Source: Bacillota bacterium (GTDB lineage Bacteria; Bacillota; Clostridia; Christensenellales; CAG-138). Taken from it: a DNA stretch of 64,000 bases. The stretch lies in contig JAEWYO010000070.1 in assembly GCA_023395595.1 (NCBI GenBank), positions 57,563 through 121,562 on the forward strand, written 5' to 3'. Made by a program: the position numbers and the translations under genes. The notes under the pieces are model-generated. The model was not told where the DNA came from and did no database searches. It saw nothing but the letters and a program-made list of their open reading frames with translations. Positions 26,548 through 35,386 of this stretch are shown here, one piece after another. Within the stretch, counting starts at the first letter, position 1. Every line of letters starts with the position of its first letter.

Positions 26548-27015
26548 ATGATTCTTGACACACTCGATCACGCGGTACTGTACGCGCCGCTTTCCAACGG
26601 TCTGAAGGAAGCGTTTCTCGCGCTGGAATCCGTTCAGACGCAGCCGTATGTCACCGGCAGGCTTGACGTCGTTCCCGAAAGCCTGTTTCTGTTGAAAAAC
26701 GCCTATAGCCCGAAGCCCTATGGCGCGGAAAGCCTGCTGGAAGCGCATCAGGAATACATCGACGTGATGTACATGGTGGAAGGTGAAGAGCTGATCTACG
26801 TCAAACCCACCGCGCGGCTCCGGCATGTGGAGAAACCGTATGATCCGGCGATCGATGCGCTGCTGACCCCGCCGGAAGGCGACGAGACCGCGGTGCATCT
26901 CACACAAGGACAGTTTCTCGTGCTGTTTCCGCAGGACGCGCATTGTCCGGCAAACCGCATCAGCGGATGCGACGCGGTCAAGAAAATCATTTGCAAAGTA
27001 CGAGTGGCGTGGTAA
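26548..27015 (+). CDS. YhcH/NanQ-family protein (DUF386)
   Basis: 155 residues, the normal length for the YhcH/YjgK/YiaL family, a cupin-like beta barrel; E. coli NanQ speeds anomerisation of sialic acid. Seen: LLEAHQEYIDVMYMVEGEE with the metal-binding His/Glu set, and FPQDAHCPANR with a following KKIICKV strand, both typical. ATG 26548 has AAAGG 6 bp upstream. It lies 24 bp after the lyase gene, the same pairing as in nan operons, and supports a sialic-acid-like substrate. Confidence 0.88.
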   Translation: MILDTLDHAVLYAPLSNGLKEAFLALESVQTQPYVTGRLDVVPESLFLLKNAYSPKPYGAESLLEAHQEYIDVMYMVEGEELIYVKPTARLRHVEKPYDPAIDALLTPPEGDETAVHLTQGQFLVLFPQDAHCPANRISGCDAVKKIICKVRVAW

Positions 27016-27058
27016 AAGACACCGCGCAATCGCGACTGACACGAGAGAGGGATTATTG

Positions 27059-27991
27059 ATGATATCCTGCACAGAGTTTATTCCGGCCTATAGCGCGCTC
27101 TTCACGTTTCTGGAAAACAGCTATGGCGTACAAGAGGTGCATCGCTTCTGGGAAGACCTGTTCGACCCGAAGAAAAACGGGCCCACCCACTTGCTGGAGG
27201 AAGAACTCAGCAAGAACGGCATCACCGGCTGCTGGAACTACTGGACGCACACGCTCAACGAAGAGGCGGCGGATTTTGACCTGTATCTCGACGAGGAGAA
27301 CGGCTGGTATCTTTGCCGGATGCGCCATTGCCCGTCCAAAGGGCGGCTGCTTGCGATACCACATATCACGCCATATCACGACTATTGCAGCCATTGCGAC
27401 CTCTATCGCCGGACAGTGGAGCAATACGGACTCGAATACGTATACAACTTTACGGGGTGCAGCGAAGCTTCCTGCGAACTGCTGATCTATGACCCCAAGA
27501 AGTTTCAGGGCACGCTCAAGGTTTCGCCAAAGACGCGCGTGATGAAACGCAATGCGAGCGACAACCGCTATTTTCACAAGGACTTTCATCTTTCGTTAAA
27601 CGCTGGCGTAGAGTATCTGGGCACGCGTTTTGGCACAGAGGCGGTTGAGCGTTTTTTGCAAGAGTATGCGTTTGCCTACTATGCGCCTTTGATCAAACGG
27701 ATCAAGAGCGATGGTATCGCGCCGCTGGAAGAATACCTGATCTCCACTTATGCGGCGGAAGAAGCGGTAGACGAGATCACCGTCATTCGCGAGGGCGAAG
27801 GTTTGCGCGCGCTCGTACGCGAATGCCCCGCTGTGCGGCATATCCGCACAAGCGGTAGAGACGTATCCCGCTGGTATCGCCTTACGACTCAAACCGTCAT
27901 GGGAACGATTGCGTTGGCGTCCGGATTTCAATTTACGATGCTGGCGTATGATGAACAAACTGGTCGCGCGGAATACACTTTTTCAAAATAG
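27059..27991 (+). CDS. Unrecognised Cys/His-rich cytoplasmic protein
   Basis: 310 residues, no signal or membrane segment, family not recognised with certainty. A central block rich in Cys and His stands out: HITPYHDYCSHCDLYRR near residue 100, then FTGCSEASCELL near residue 135, with a further GCWNYW near 57. These look like metal or catalytic positions and resemble in a general way the ATC-hydrolase (L-2-amino-thiazoline-4-carboxylate hydrolase) type of protein, but I am not sure. The C-terminal half is alpha/beta without clear motifs. ATG 27059 is chosen over TTG 27056 because GAGAGAGGG is 7 bp upstream. Position between YhcH and a sugar kinase suggests an enzyme step of the same pathway. 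Confidence 0.6.
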   Translation: MISCTEFIPAYSALFTFLENSYGVQEVHRFWEDLFDPKKNGPTHLLEEELSKNGITGCWNYWTHTLNEEAADFDLYLDEENGWYLCRMRHCPSKGRLLAIPHITPYHDYCSHCDLYRRTVEQYGLEYVYNFTGCSEASCELLIYDPKKFQGTLKVSPKTRVMKRNASDNRYFHKDFHLSLNAGVEYLGTRFGTEAVERFLQEYAFAYYAPLIKRIKSDGIAPLEEYLISTYAAEEAVDEITVIREGEGLRALVRECPAVRHIRTSGRDVSRWYRLTTQTVMGTIALASGFQFTMLAYDEQTGRAEYTFSK

Positions 27992-28039
27992 GGAAAGACA
28001 ATCTGCGGGCAGCAACGCCCGCAAATGAGGGCGGATACA

Positions 28040-29503
28040 ATGGCGTATTTTCTGGCGATTGATTTGGGCACAACCGGCTGCCGTAGCATGGTGTTTGACG
28101 ATGCGCTGCGCCTTTTTGGCTCGGACTATATCGAATACGGCCTGATCACGCCGAAACCAAACTGGTATGAACAGGACGCCAACCTTTGGTGGAACATCGC
28201 CTGCCAAACGATGAAAGCCGCGATCGCCGCATCCGGCATATCCGGCAACGAGATCGCCTCGCTGAGCGTGAGTTCACAGGGCATCAGCATCGTTCCCGTG
28301 GATCGCGCTTGGCAGCCACTTCGAAATGCGCTGAGCTGGATGGACACCCGTGCGGAGGAAGAGGAACAGCGTCTGATCGCCGAGTTAGGTCAGGAGGAGA
28401 CGTTTTCACGCACCGGAAAGCGCATCGCCGCAACCTACACGCTGCCAAAGCTGCTTTGGTTGCAGCAAAACGAACCGGATGTGTTTGCAAAAGCGGATTA
28501 TTTTCTGATGCCACTGGATTTTTTAACGGCGAAGTTGACAGGACGCGCTGTAACGGACCCTTCTATGGCATCCGGCACGCTGTTTTACGATATGCGAGCA
28601 GGTTGTTGGCACAGACCGACGCTGGCGCGATATGGAATCAACGAAAGCAAACTCGCGCGTATTTTGCCAAGCGGGAGCGTCGCGGGAACGGTCTTGCCGG
28701 AGGTTGCCGCGCTATTGGGGCTATTGAGCGATTGCCTTGTCTGCGTCGGCGCGCAGGATCAGCGCTGCGCTTCGCTCGGCGCGGGACTTTCGCCCGGGGT
28801 GGTGACGGTTTCATTGGGCACGGCGGCGGCGGTCTGCAAGCTCTGTGCGCGCTTTGCGCCGGAGGACGGCATGCATGTCGGCTGGTCGCCGTACGTGTTC
28901 GCCGGAGAATGGGTGAGCGAGAGCGTGGCAGGTGCGGCGGGCGCAAGCTTGCGCTGGCTGCGAGATAGCATCTATCAAGAAATGACCTATGACACGATCA
29001 ATTGCGAGGCAGAGATTGCGCGTGAAAGAGGCAGCGAAGTTGCGTTTTTACCGTATCTTTGCGGGCCGGGGTTTCCGCGCTTTGATCCTGCATCGACAGG
29101 GTGTTTCCACAAAATAACGATGGCGACACAGCGCGGAGACCTTGCACTTGCTGTCATGCGCGGAGTCGTTTTCCAGATCCGTGAAATATTAGAATCGATG
29201 GACGCAAATGCCGAGACGAAACGATTGGTACTCTTCGGCGGCGGAGTGAAGAGCACGCTTTGGCGGCAATTATTTGCGGACGGTCTTAACATGCCGGTCT
29301 ACATTCCGAGCGAAGCAGAAACCGCAGGAATCGGAGCTGCCATTCTGGCTGGATTGGGTGCTGGTCGGTTCCAAAAGGAAAATCTACCTCAGATTCGCTT
29401 TTCAGGCGTGAGCATGCCGTCGGAAAAAGCCAAGGAAGAAAACGAACACTACATGAAGTTTCGCGCACTGGAGCAAGTTCTGCAATCCGGCTACGATTCA
29501 TAA
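28040..29503 (+). CDS. FGGY-family carbohydrate kinase
   Basis: 487 residues. N-terminal AIDLGTTGCRS phosphate loop; catalytic Asp240 in VGAQDQRCASLGAG; ATP-site glycine motif VLFGGGVKSTLWRQLFAD near the C-terminus, then AETAGIGAAILAG. Closest in pattern to xylulokinase-like members, but specificity cannot be read from the sequence. ATG 28040 gives the canonical MAYFLAIDLGTTG start behind GAGGGCGG; an ATG 15 bp upstream would add RADT. In a pathway with a NanA-type lyase one would expect a ROK ManNAc kinase; its replacement by an FGGY kinase suggests a different sugar. Confidence 0.88.
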   Translation: MAYFLAIDLGTTGCRSMVFDDALRLFGSDYIEYGLITPKPNWYEQDANLWWNIACQTMKAAIAASGISGNEIASLSVSSQGISIVPVDRAWQPLRNALSWMDTRAEEEEQRLIAELGQEETFSRTGKRIAATYTLPKLLWLQQNEPDVFAKADYFLMPLDFLTAKLTGRAVTDPSMASGTLFYDMRAGCWHRPTLARYGINESKLARILPSGSVAGTVLPEVAALLGLLSDCLVCVGAQDQRCASLGAGLSPGVVTVSLGTAAAVCKLCARFAPEDGMHVGWSPYVFAGEWVSESVAGAAGASLRWLRDSIYQEMTYDTINCEAEIARERGSEVAFLPYLCGPGFPRFDPASTGCFHKITMATQRGDLALAVMRGVVFQIREILESMDANAETKRLVLFGGGVKSTLWRQLFADGLNMPVYIPSEAETAGIGAAILAGLGAGRFQKENLPQIRFSGVSMPSEKAKEENEHYMKFRALEQVLQSGYDS

Positions 29504-29561
29504 AGCCATAGACAGATTCAATCTGCGCAAGAGTAGATCAAACAGCATATGAGGTAGGCAC

Positions 29562-30725
29562 ATGAACGCCATCATCCACGCAAATCTGGTTCTGGAAGAC
29601 GAAATTCTGTTCGACGGAGCAATCCTGTTTGACAACGGGAGCATCGTCTCATTTGGCGCGACGGAAACGCTGGAGATTCCCGGCGGCATCGAGAAGATGG
29701 ATGCCTGCGGGAAATACGTCGGCCCGGGGTTTGTAGACATCCACTGCCACGGCGGCAACGGATTCCTGTTTGACAACGACCCGGAGCAGGCGGCGGCGCA
29801 TTTTCTCTCGCACGGGGAAACCACGGTGCTTGCGACGCTCTATTACAACCTTTCCTATGATGAAATGCTGGCGGCAATCCGGCGCGTGCAAGAGGCGATG
29901 CAAAAACCGGGAGCAGCGCGCGCCATCGGCGGCATCTATATGGAAGGCCCCTATATGAACCCGAAATACGGCGCGTCGCCGGAGAAGAACCGGTGGCGCG
30001 GGCCGATCGATTTCGCCCAAGCGGATGCGTTAATACAGTCAGCGGGAGAGGACGTATTGGTCTGGGCGATTGCACCGGAGAGGGATGGCGTGTCTTCGTT
30101 TGTGGCCGCCGCGAAAGCCGCAAATAAAAGCGTGCGGTTTGCTGTTGGTCACAGCGAGGCTACGCCGGCACAGATCGCGGCGCTCAAGCAATACGACTTG
30201 ATCATTCAAACACACTGCACCAACGCAACGGGTGCACCTTGCGCGGTCGGCGGTACACGTGCCTGCGGGCCGGATGAAGCGTGCTTTTATGACCCGGATA
30301 TATATGCGGAGGTCATCTGTGATTCCTGCGGGATTCATGTGCATCCCGATATGCTGCGCTTGATTCACCGGATCAAAGGCGATGACCGGGTGGTGTTAAT
30401 TACCGATAGTTTCGTCTCCAGCGAACAACCACCGGAGAACCTGAAGCACATTACGGATCTACATTTTGACGCAAGCGGCGGGCTCTGCGGCAGTAAACTC
30501 ACGCTGGACGTCGCCTGCCGCAACATGATGCGGCATACGGGAATCGGCATTTGTCAGGCGTTCCGGTTTGCGAGCCTGAACCCCGCGCGTGCGGTTGGGC
30601 TGGACGCAGACGTTGGCAGCATCGTCATCGGCAAAAAAGCCAATCTTGTGCTTGTGGACGACGACATGCGCCTGCACGGCGTATGGATGGAAGGGAAATG
30701 GATGGGCGCACGGCAGACAGAGTAA
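29562..30725 (+). CDS. nagA: N-acetylglucosamine-6-phosphate deacetylase
   Basis: 387 residues, normal for NagA, which removes acetate from GlcNAc-6-phosphate in the cytoplasm. Metal and catalytic positions are present: DIHCHGG (His61, His63), MEGPY (Glu128), VGHSEAT (His197), THCTNA (His218) and LITDS (catalytic Asp282). The substrate-binding THLFNAM loop of classical NagA is changed to THCTNATGAP and the following loop holds extra Cys (CGPDEACFYDPDIYAEVICDSCG), so the acyl or sugar group may differ. ATG 29562 follows GAGGTAG. Precedes the ceramidase-like and NagB-like genes. Confidence 0.88.
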   Translation: MNAIIHANLVLEDEILFDGAILFDNGSIVSFGATETLEIPGGIEKMDACGKYVGPGFVDIHCHGGNGFLFDNDPEQAAAHFLSHGETTVLATLYYNLSYDEMLAAIRRVQEAMQKPGAARAIGGIYMEGPYMNPKYGASPEKNRWRGPIDFAQADALIQSAGEDVLVWAIAPERDGVSSFVAAAKAANKSVRFAVGHSEATPAQIAALKQYDLIIQTHCTNATGAPCAVGGTRACGPDEACFYDPDIYAEVICDSCGIHVHPDMLRLIHRIKGDDRVVLITDSFVSSEQPPENLKHITDLHFDASGGLCGSKLTLDVACRNMMRHTGIGICQAFRFASLNPARAVGLDADVGSIVIGKKANLVLVDDDMRLHGVWMEGKWMGARQTE

Positions 30726-30759
30726 AACCCGTGCGTTTGGAAAGGGATAAAGGAAGATC

Positions 30760-32097
30760 ATGTTAAAAGCTGGCGTGGCGCAGATTGACATCTCGCCCGA
30801 AAAAGGTTTGGAACTGGCGGGGTATCCGCATTATCCGCGCAACAACACAGGTGTGCACGATCCGTTGTTTGCCGCGTGCCTGTATGTATCCGATGGCAGC
30901 ACAGAACTTGCCATGGTGACGCTGGATCTGCTGTTTTTCTCCAAGCGGCACGTTGCGGAGGTGCGCCGGCGTTTACAAGCGGTCTGCGGGATTCCGGGCG
31001 ATCACCTGATGATCTCGTGCTCGCATACGCATTCCGGCCCGTGGGCGGCGGGCAGGCTGGACGTTGAGAGCCTTGAGGCGGGAAAGGAACAGCCGCACGC
31101 TTATGTGGAATCGCTCATTGAACGCATCACCCGTATCGTGGCGCAGGCAAAGAGCACTTGTTTTGACGCAACGCTTGCCTATGGCTGCGAACTCTGCGGC
31201 GCAGAGCAGGGCGTTGGCGGGAACCGAACCCTGCGCGGCGGCCCGCATGACCCGCTGGTCAGCGTGATCGCCGTCAAGGACAAGAGCGGCTGTGCACGCG
31301 GCGTTTTCGCGAACTATACGCTGCACCCGACGTTCATCCACGAATGGAGCGATGTGGTCACGGCGGACTATCCGGCTTATGTCCGGCAGGAGATTGCAAA
31401 GCAAGCGCCCGATGCCGTGTTTGGCTTTGCGCAGGGCGCGTCCGGCAATCAATCCAGCCGGTATTACCGCACGGGAGAGTCGTTTGACGAGGCAGAGCGT
31501 GTTGGACGGTTGCTGGGCAGCGCCGCCATGCGGGTGGTCACGCAGGGTGCGTATCAAAGCGAGATCCGCCTGTCTGCGGCAACGAGCACCGTCGAACCGA
31601 TCATTCGTGCCTTTGGTGAGGAAGCGGAGCTGGAGCAGCGCGTGGCAAGCGATCGCGCGGTCTATGAAGACCTTTATGCGCGTTATGGCACATCCGCCAA
31701 CCGGGACGAATACTATCTTTGGCAAAACGCGAATCTGAAGTTGCTGGGTTCCGAGGATCAGCTAGGCTATGTGCGGATGCAAAACCGCGGCGTGTCGATT
31801 GAACTGCTCCGAGACGAGCGTCCGGCCGAGATTCAGGTGTTCGTGCTGGGTTCCTGCTGCATCATCGGGCTGCCGGGCGAAGCGTTTGTGGAGTATGCGC
31901 TCTATCTAAAGGCGATGGCGGGCTATCCGATGGTGGTGGTCAATACGCTGGCAAACGGTTGCCTGCCGGGCTATCTCATCACGCCGCAGGGCATGAGCGA
32001 AGGCGGATACGAGGCGGACACCTCTATGCTGGATGTCGCCTTCGGACGGGTGTTGATCGATTGCGCGCTGGATACCATCGCGAACTGCGCCAAATAG
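30760..32097 (+). CDS. Neutral ceramidase N-terminal-domain protein, cytoplasmic
   Basis: 445 residues resembling the catalytic N-terminal domain of neutral/alkaline ceramidases (an N-acyl amidase), but lacking a signal peptide and the C-terminal Ig-like domain. Seen: AGVAQIDISPEKG start, SCSHTHSGP with the zinc-binding histidines, a YTLHPTF segment and GFAQGASGNQSS, GLPGEAFVEY and NTLANGCLPGYLITP. In this operon it most likely hydrolyses an amide or N-acyl bond of a sugar derivative rather than ceramide. The start codon at 30760 is preceded by AAAGGAAGATC. It lies 34 bp after nagA. Confidence 0.82.
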   Translation: MLKAGVAQIDISPEKGLELAGYPHYPRNNTGVHDPLFAACLYVSDGSTELAMVTLDLLFFSKRHVAEVRRRLQAVCGIPGDHLMISCSHTHSGPWAAGRLDVESLEAGKEQPHAYVESLIERITRIVAQAKSTCFDATLAYGCELCGAEQGVGGNRTLRGGPHDPLVSVIAVKDKSGCARGVFANYTLHPTFIHEWSDVVTADYPAYVRQEIAKQAPDAVFGFAQGASGNQSSRYYRTGESFDEAERVGRLLGSAAMRVVTQGAYQSEIRLSAATSTVEPIIRAFGEEAELEQRVASDRAVYEDLYARYGTSANRDEYYLWQNANLKLLGSEDQLGYVRMQNRGVSIELLRDERPAEIQVFVLGSCCIIGLPGEAFVEYALYLKAMAGYPMVVVNTLANGCLPGYLITPQGMSEGGYEADTSMLDVAFGRVLIDCALDTIANCAK

Positions 32098-32179
32098 ACA
32101 AAGTTCAGCGGAATGTCACGCTTGCGGGGGAAATATTTCCGCCGGGCGATGAAATATTGGAAAAAGAAGAGAAGAGAAA

Positions 32180-33148
32180 GTGAGAATCAGTACCATGGGA
32201 ACGTTCCATCAAAGACCCGCCGCGTGGGTGCCGTATCGCAACGAAGCGGAGCTCGATCGCGTCCGCGCGATCACGCGCGAAGATATAGCAGCGATGAACC
32301 ATGTTCATCCCAGAAACCCGAATGTGCATTTGGACGTCATCCGCAACGAAGAGTTTGAGATGATCATGCTCACCGATATGTTCAACCGCATTCTGGACTC
32401 GGATCGTTATGATAAAAAGGTCGTGCTGGTGATGCCGAATCCCTGCACCACCTATCGCAAGCTTGCCTACATGCTCAACAAATGTAAGGTCAACTGCCGC
32501 AACGTGAAGTTTTATATGATGGACGAATGGGCAGATGCGGACGGCAACATTGCGCCGCTGAGCTATGAGTCCGGCTTTGGCAACGCATTTATGCGCTTTT
32601 GCATCTCTCAGCTCGATCCCTCGCTGGGTTTTCAGATGGAGAACTTCGTCTATTTCTCCAATGAGACGGTGGATAGCTATTCCAAGCGGCTAGAGGACGA
32701 CGGTGAAGCGGACGCGATCTATTCCGGCCCGGGTTGGCCGGGGCACCTTGCGTTCATCGATCCCGTGGAAGACTGGTATTGCGACACGCTGGAAGAATAC
32801 ATGCGTCAACCCGCGAAGGTTGCCAAGCTGCATCCCATGACGATGCTGCAAAACTCGCTCCACGGCACGTTTGGCTACAGCGGGGACGTGGCGAAGGTTC
32901 CCGCGATGGGCGCGATGATGGGCCCGCGCGACGCAATGCAGGCAAAGAACGTCTTTGACCTGCACGGCATCACGACGGACGGCACAAAGGTCACTTGGCA
33001 GAGGATGATCTCGCGGCTCTGTATCTTTGCCGAACCGTGCCAGGAGCTGCCCGCGTCTATTTTGCAACTGCGCGACAAGCCGACCTTCATCTATATGTCA
33101 GAAAACTCCGCCTCCACGATCAAAGCGGACGATTATTTCCAGTATTGA
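32180..33148 (+). CDS. Glucosamine-6-phosphate deaminase-like protein (NagB family)
   Basis: 322 residues, against about 260 for classical NagB; the additional part is mainly at the N-terminus (about 60 residues before the Rossmann-like core). Core motifs: VVLVMPNPCTTYRKLAYML (cf. the phosphate-binding PTG loop), FYMMDEWA in place of NMDEY, and YSGPGWPGHLAFIDP in place of the catalytic GIGxDGHIAFNEP loop. His and acidic residues of the active site are kept but the loop is altered, so deamination of GlcN6P is likely yet a related isomerase reaction is possible. Start GTG 32180 is weakly supported; ATG 32195 is the alternative. Last gene before the terminator at 33171. Confidence 0.8.
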   Translation: MRISTMGTFHQRPAAWVPYRNEAELDRVRAITREDIAAMNHVHPRNPNVHLDVIRNEEFEMIMLTDMFNRILDSDRYDKKVVLVMPNPCTTYRKLAYMLNKCKVNCRNVKFYMMDEWADADGNIAPLSYESGFGNAFMRFCISQLDPSLGFQMENFVYFSNETVDSYSKRLEDDGEADAIYSGPGWPGHLAFIDPVEDWYCDTLEEYMRQPAKVAKLHPMTMLQNSLHGTFGYSGDVAKVPAMGAMMGPRDAMQAKNVFDLHGITTDGTKVTWQRMISRLCIFAEPCQELPASILQLRDKPTFIYMSENSASTIKADDYFQY

Positions 33149-33170
33149 TCCTTTCACACAAGCACACACA

Positions 33171-33201
33171 GGGTGGCCGGAAAAAACCCGGCCGCCTTTT
33201 T
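33171..33201 (+). terminator. Intrinsic terminator of the amino-sugar operon
   Basis: GGTGGCCGG (33172-33180) pairs with CCGGCCGCC (33188-33196, one G-U) around a 7-nt loop, followed by TTTTT. It separates the catabolic genes from the MFS gene, which may be read through or use its own promoter. Confidence 0.88.
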
Positions 33202-33259
33202 GAATACTTGCGTTTGTGTATTTCACTGGAACGACGGGATCAAACAGACGAGAGGGAGC

Positions 33260-34549
33260 ATGCGCATAAACAAAGAGAAAAACAGTCTACGCGCGGATTT
33301 GCCGGAAAACGCGTGGAGAGTTCAACGCAGCAACAGCATTTATTATGCCGTTCGCGAAGGAAGCTTTGCGGCGGCGGCATTGCTCATCAGCGGCACGTTT
33401 GTGCAGCTTTATCTTTCGCAACAGGGCGTTTCAACCATTCAGATTGGCACGTTCAACACGATTCTGGGCGTGGTGAGCCTTGTTTCGACCATGCTGTTCT
33501 CCGATTTGGCGGAACGCCGGGCGAACGCGCTTCGCCAGAGCGACGGTATCCTGCTGAGCGTTGCGCTGCTCTTTTTGTGCTATGCGCCGGTGTTTGTCGC
33601 GCTGCCTCGCATTTCTACAATCTGGCTGCTTGTGACGGGGGTCGCGTCGGCACAGATCATCCTCGCCGCCTGCAAGAGCGTACTAGATTATAAAATGCTC
33701 TATCAAATCATCGATATCGAGCGCTACGGCGCGGTTGCGTCGATGACTGGCGTTTCGATCGGTTTGTTCGGCATGGCATATAGTTGGTTCTTTGCACGAA
33801 TGCTGGCGTTGCTTTCGCTCCAAACCGCCTTCCTGATCGGGTTTGCTTCCGCACTGGCTCTCGTGCTGCTTGCCTATTTTTGCAACCGTAAGATGCGGGT
33901 GATTCGCGACCCGTTCGTGCCCGCGGCGCAGGCAAAGCCCGGCGTGCAAGCGAAGCTGGGGCTAATCTTCGACGTCCTGCGCCAGCCGGAGTTTCGGGCG
34001 TTCATCGTGCCCAATACGCTGCGCGGCGTGACGATTGGCATCCTCAACTCCCTCGTCTTGGTTGCGCTGGCGCTTGGCGTCTCCGCAAAAACCGCCGCAA
34101 ACCTTGCGATGGCGGGTTCGGTGGGCTATTTGCTGGGCAGTCTTGCTTATAATGCGCTCTCTCGCGCCGTTTTGCCCAAGTACCTTGGGCTTGTGGGTGG
34201 GGGATTGCTCTGCGCGATTGTGCTCTTGCCGTTTTGCGGCACTGGTAAGTTGTTTTTGTTCGTCGCGATGCTGGGTTACATGGGGCGCACGTTGGTGGAC
34301 TATGCGGTGCCGTCGATGGTGTTTCAACTCATCGACCCCGCTATCTCCGGCGTTTACAACGCTTGGCGCACGGTGCTCTTTAGCGTCGCCGCAGCGGGGA
34401 TGTCCTATCTGGTCGGTGCGCTGCTGGGTAAGATTCCGACGGTTCTGCTGCTGATTTTGTGCGCGGGCGCGTACCTGATTTGCGCAATTTGGTATTTTCT
34501 TGCGACACGCCGGTTTACAAAAAATCCCGCTTCAAACGAAGCGGGATAA
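33260..34549 (+). CDS. MFS transporter
   Basis: 429 residues with about twelve hydrophobic segments, a major facilitator carrier. The N-terminus is a cytoplasmic tail (MRINKEKNSLRADLPENAWRVQRSN) before the first helix (AAALLISGTFVQLYL). A short charged loop SDLAERRANALRQ after the second helix is the usual motif-A position. ATG 33260 lies after GAGGGAG. Substrate unknown; its place at the end of the amino-sugar operon suggests a sugar importer or an exporter of a pathway product. The 3' end of the gene overlaps the minus-strand terminator of the DeoR gene. Confidence 0.87.
   Translation: MRINKEKNSLRADLPENAWRVQRSNSIYYAVREGSFAAAALLISGTFVQLYLSQQGVSTIQIGTFNTILGVVSLVSTMLFSDLAERRANALRQSDGILLSVALLFLCYAPVFVALPRISTIWLLVTGVASAQIILAACKSVLDYKMLYQIIDIERYGAVASMTGVSIGLFGMAYSWFFARMLALLSLQTAFLIGFASALALVLLAYFCNRKMRVIRDPFVPAAQAKPGVQAKLGLIFDVLRQPEFRAFIVPNTLRGVTIGILNSLVLVALALGVSAKTAANLAMAGSVGYLLGSLAYNALSRAVLPKYLGLVGGGLLCAIVLLPFCGTGKLFLFVAMLGYMGRTLVDYAVPSMVFQLIDPAISGVYNAWRTVLFSVAAAGMSYLVGALLGKIPTVLLLILCAGAYLICAIWYFLATRRFTKNPASNEAG
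34519..34547 (-). terminator. Intrinsic terminator of the DeoR/SIS operon
   Basis: ATCCCGCTTC (34524-34533) and GAAGCGGGAT (34538-34547) form a perfect stem with a 4-nt loop; on the minus strand it is followed by TTTTTTG. It lies within the last codons of the convergent MFS gene. Confidence 0.88.
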
Positions 34550-34570
34550 CGAATTTCGACTCTGATTATG

Positions 34571-35344
34571 TTATAGGATTCTCAGGTCCACACCCTCGGC
34601 GCGAATTTTGGAAGCAATGTCGGGGTTTGCGTTCTGGTCGGTGATCAAAATCGTCTGTGCGGTGAGAGCGCTGATGCGCGAGAAACTTTCTCTACCGAGT
34701 TTCGTGCTGTCGGCAACGATGATCGGCGTTTGCGCGCGCTCCATCATGATCCGATCGATCACGCTCTCTTCCGCATGATAGGTGGTGATGCCCGCGCCGG
34801 GCTGGATGCCGTCCACGGAGAGAATCGCCCAGTTTGCGCGATAGCGCGAGATCTGTTCCTTCACGTCCTCGCCATAGGTAAACGAGTATTGCGCGCTGAT
34901 GTCCCCGCCGAGCAGAATCACGCGAAACGTCGGCAGACCGCCGAGCTCCACCGCAACGGAGATGGAGTTGGTGACGATATTGAGGTTTTTGCGCTGTTTG
35001 AGCTCCACGGCGGTAAAGTACGTCGTTGTACCGGAATTGATAAAGAGCGTGTCTCCGTCTCGCACAAGGCCGGCCGCAGCAGCGGCGATGGCCTTTTTGT
35101 TTTCCATGTGCTCCTGTTTGCGGCGCTGAAACTCTAAATTATAGTAATTTTTCATGGTCTGGATTGCGCCGCCTTGCGTGCGCTCCAGATAGCCGTCCTG
35201 CTCCAGTGCGTCCAGATCGCTGCGGATGGTAACGACGGTTGCGCCAAGCGTCTCGCTCAGGTGCGCAACGCGAACCTGACCATCCCGGCGGAGAATCTCT
35301 AGAATCTTCTTTCTGCGAACGTCGATTTTCAATTCTCCAGCCAT
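34571..35344 (-). CDS. DeoR/GlpR-family transcriptional regulator
   Basis: 257 residues: N-terminal DeoR winged helix (residues about 8-60: RRKKILEILRRDGQVRVAHLSE and VTIRSDLDALEQDGYLERTQGGA) and a C-terminal sugar-phosphate sensing domain (INSGTTTYFTAVEL, VTNSISVAVEL, LLGGDI, SVDGIQPGAGITT, IIVADSTKLG). ATG 35344 has AAAGGAG upstream. Second gene of a minus operon, 42 bp after the SIS gene, and likely represses the divergent promoters at 36.1 kb, with a phosphorylated sugar as inducer. Confidence 0.93.
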   Translation of the reverse strand: MAGELKIDVRRKKILEILRRDGQVRVAHLSETLGATVVTIRSDLDALEQDGYLERTQGGAIQTMKNYYNLEFQRRKQEHMENKKAIAAAAAGLVRDGDTLFINSGTTTYFTAVELKQRKNLNIVTNSISVAVELGGLPTFRVILLGGDISAQYSFTYGEDVKEQISRYRANWAILSVDGIQPGAGITTYHAEESVIDRIMMERAQTPIIVADSTKLGRESFSRISALTAQTILITDQNANPDIASKIRAEGVDLRIL

Positions 35345-35386
35345 GCAGTTTGGTCTCCTTTGGGCGATGAAGGTTCGTTGCTGTTA

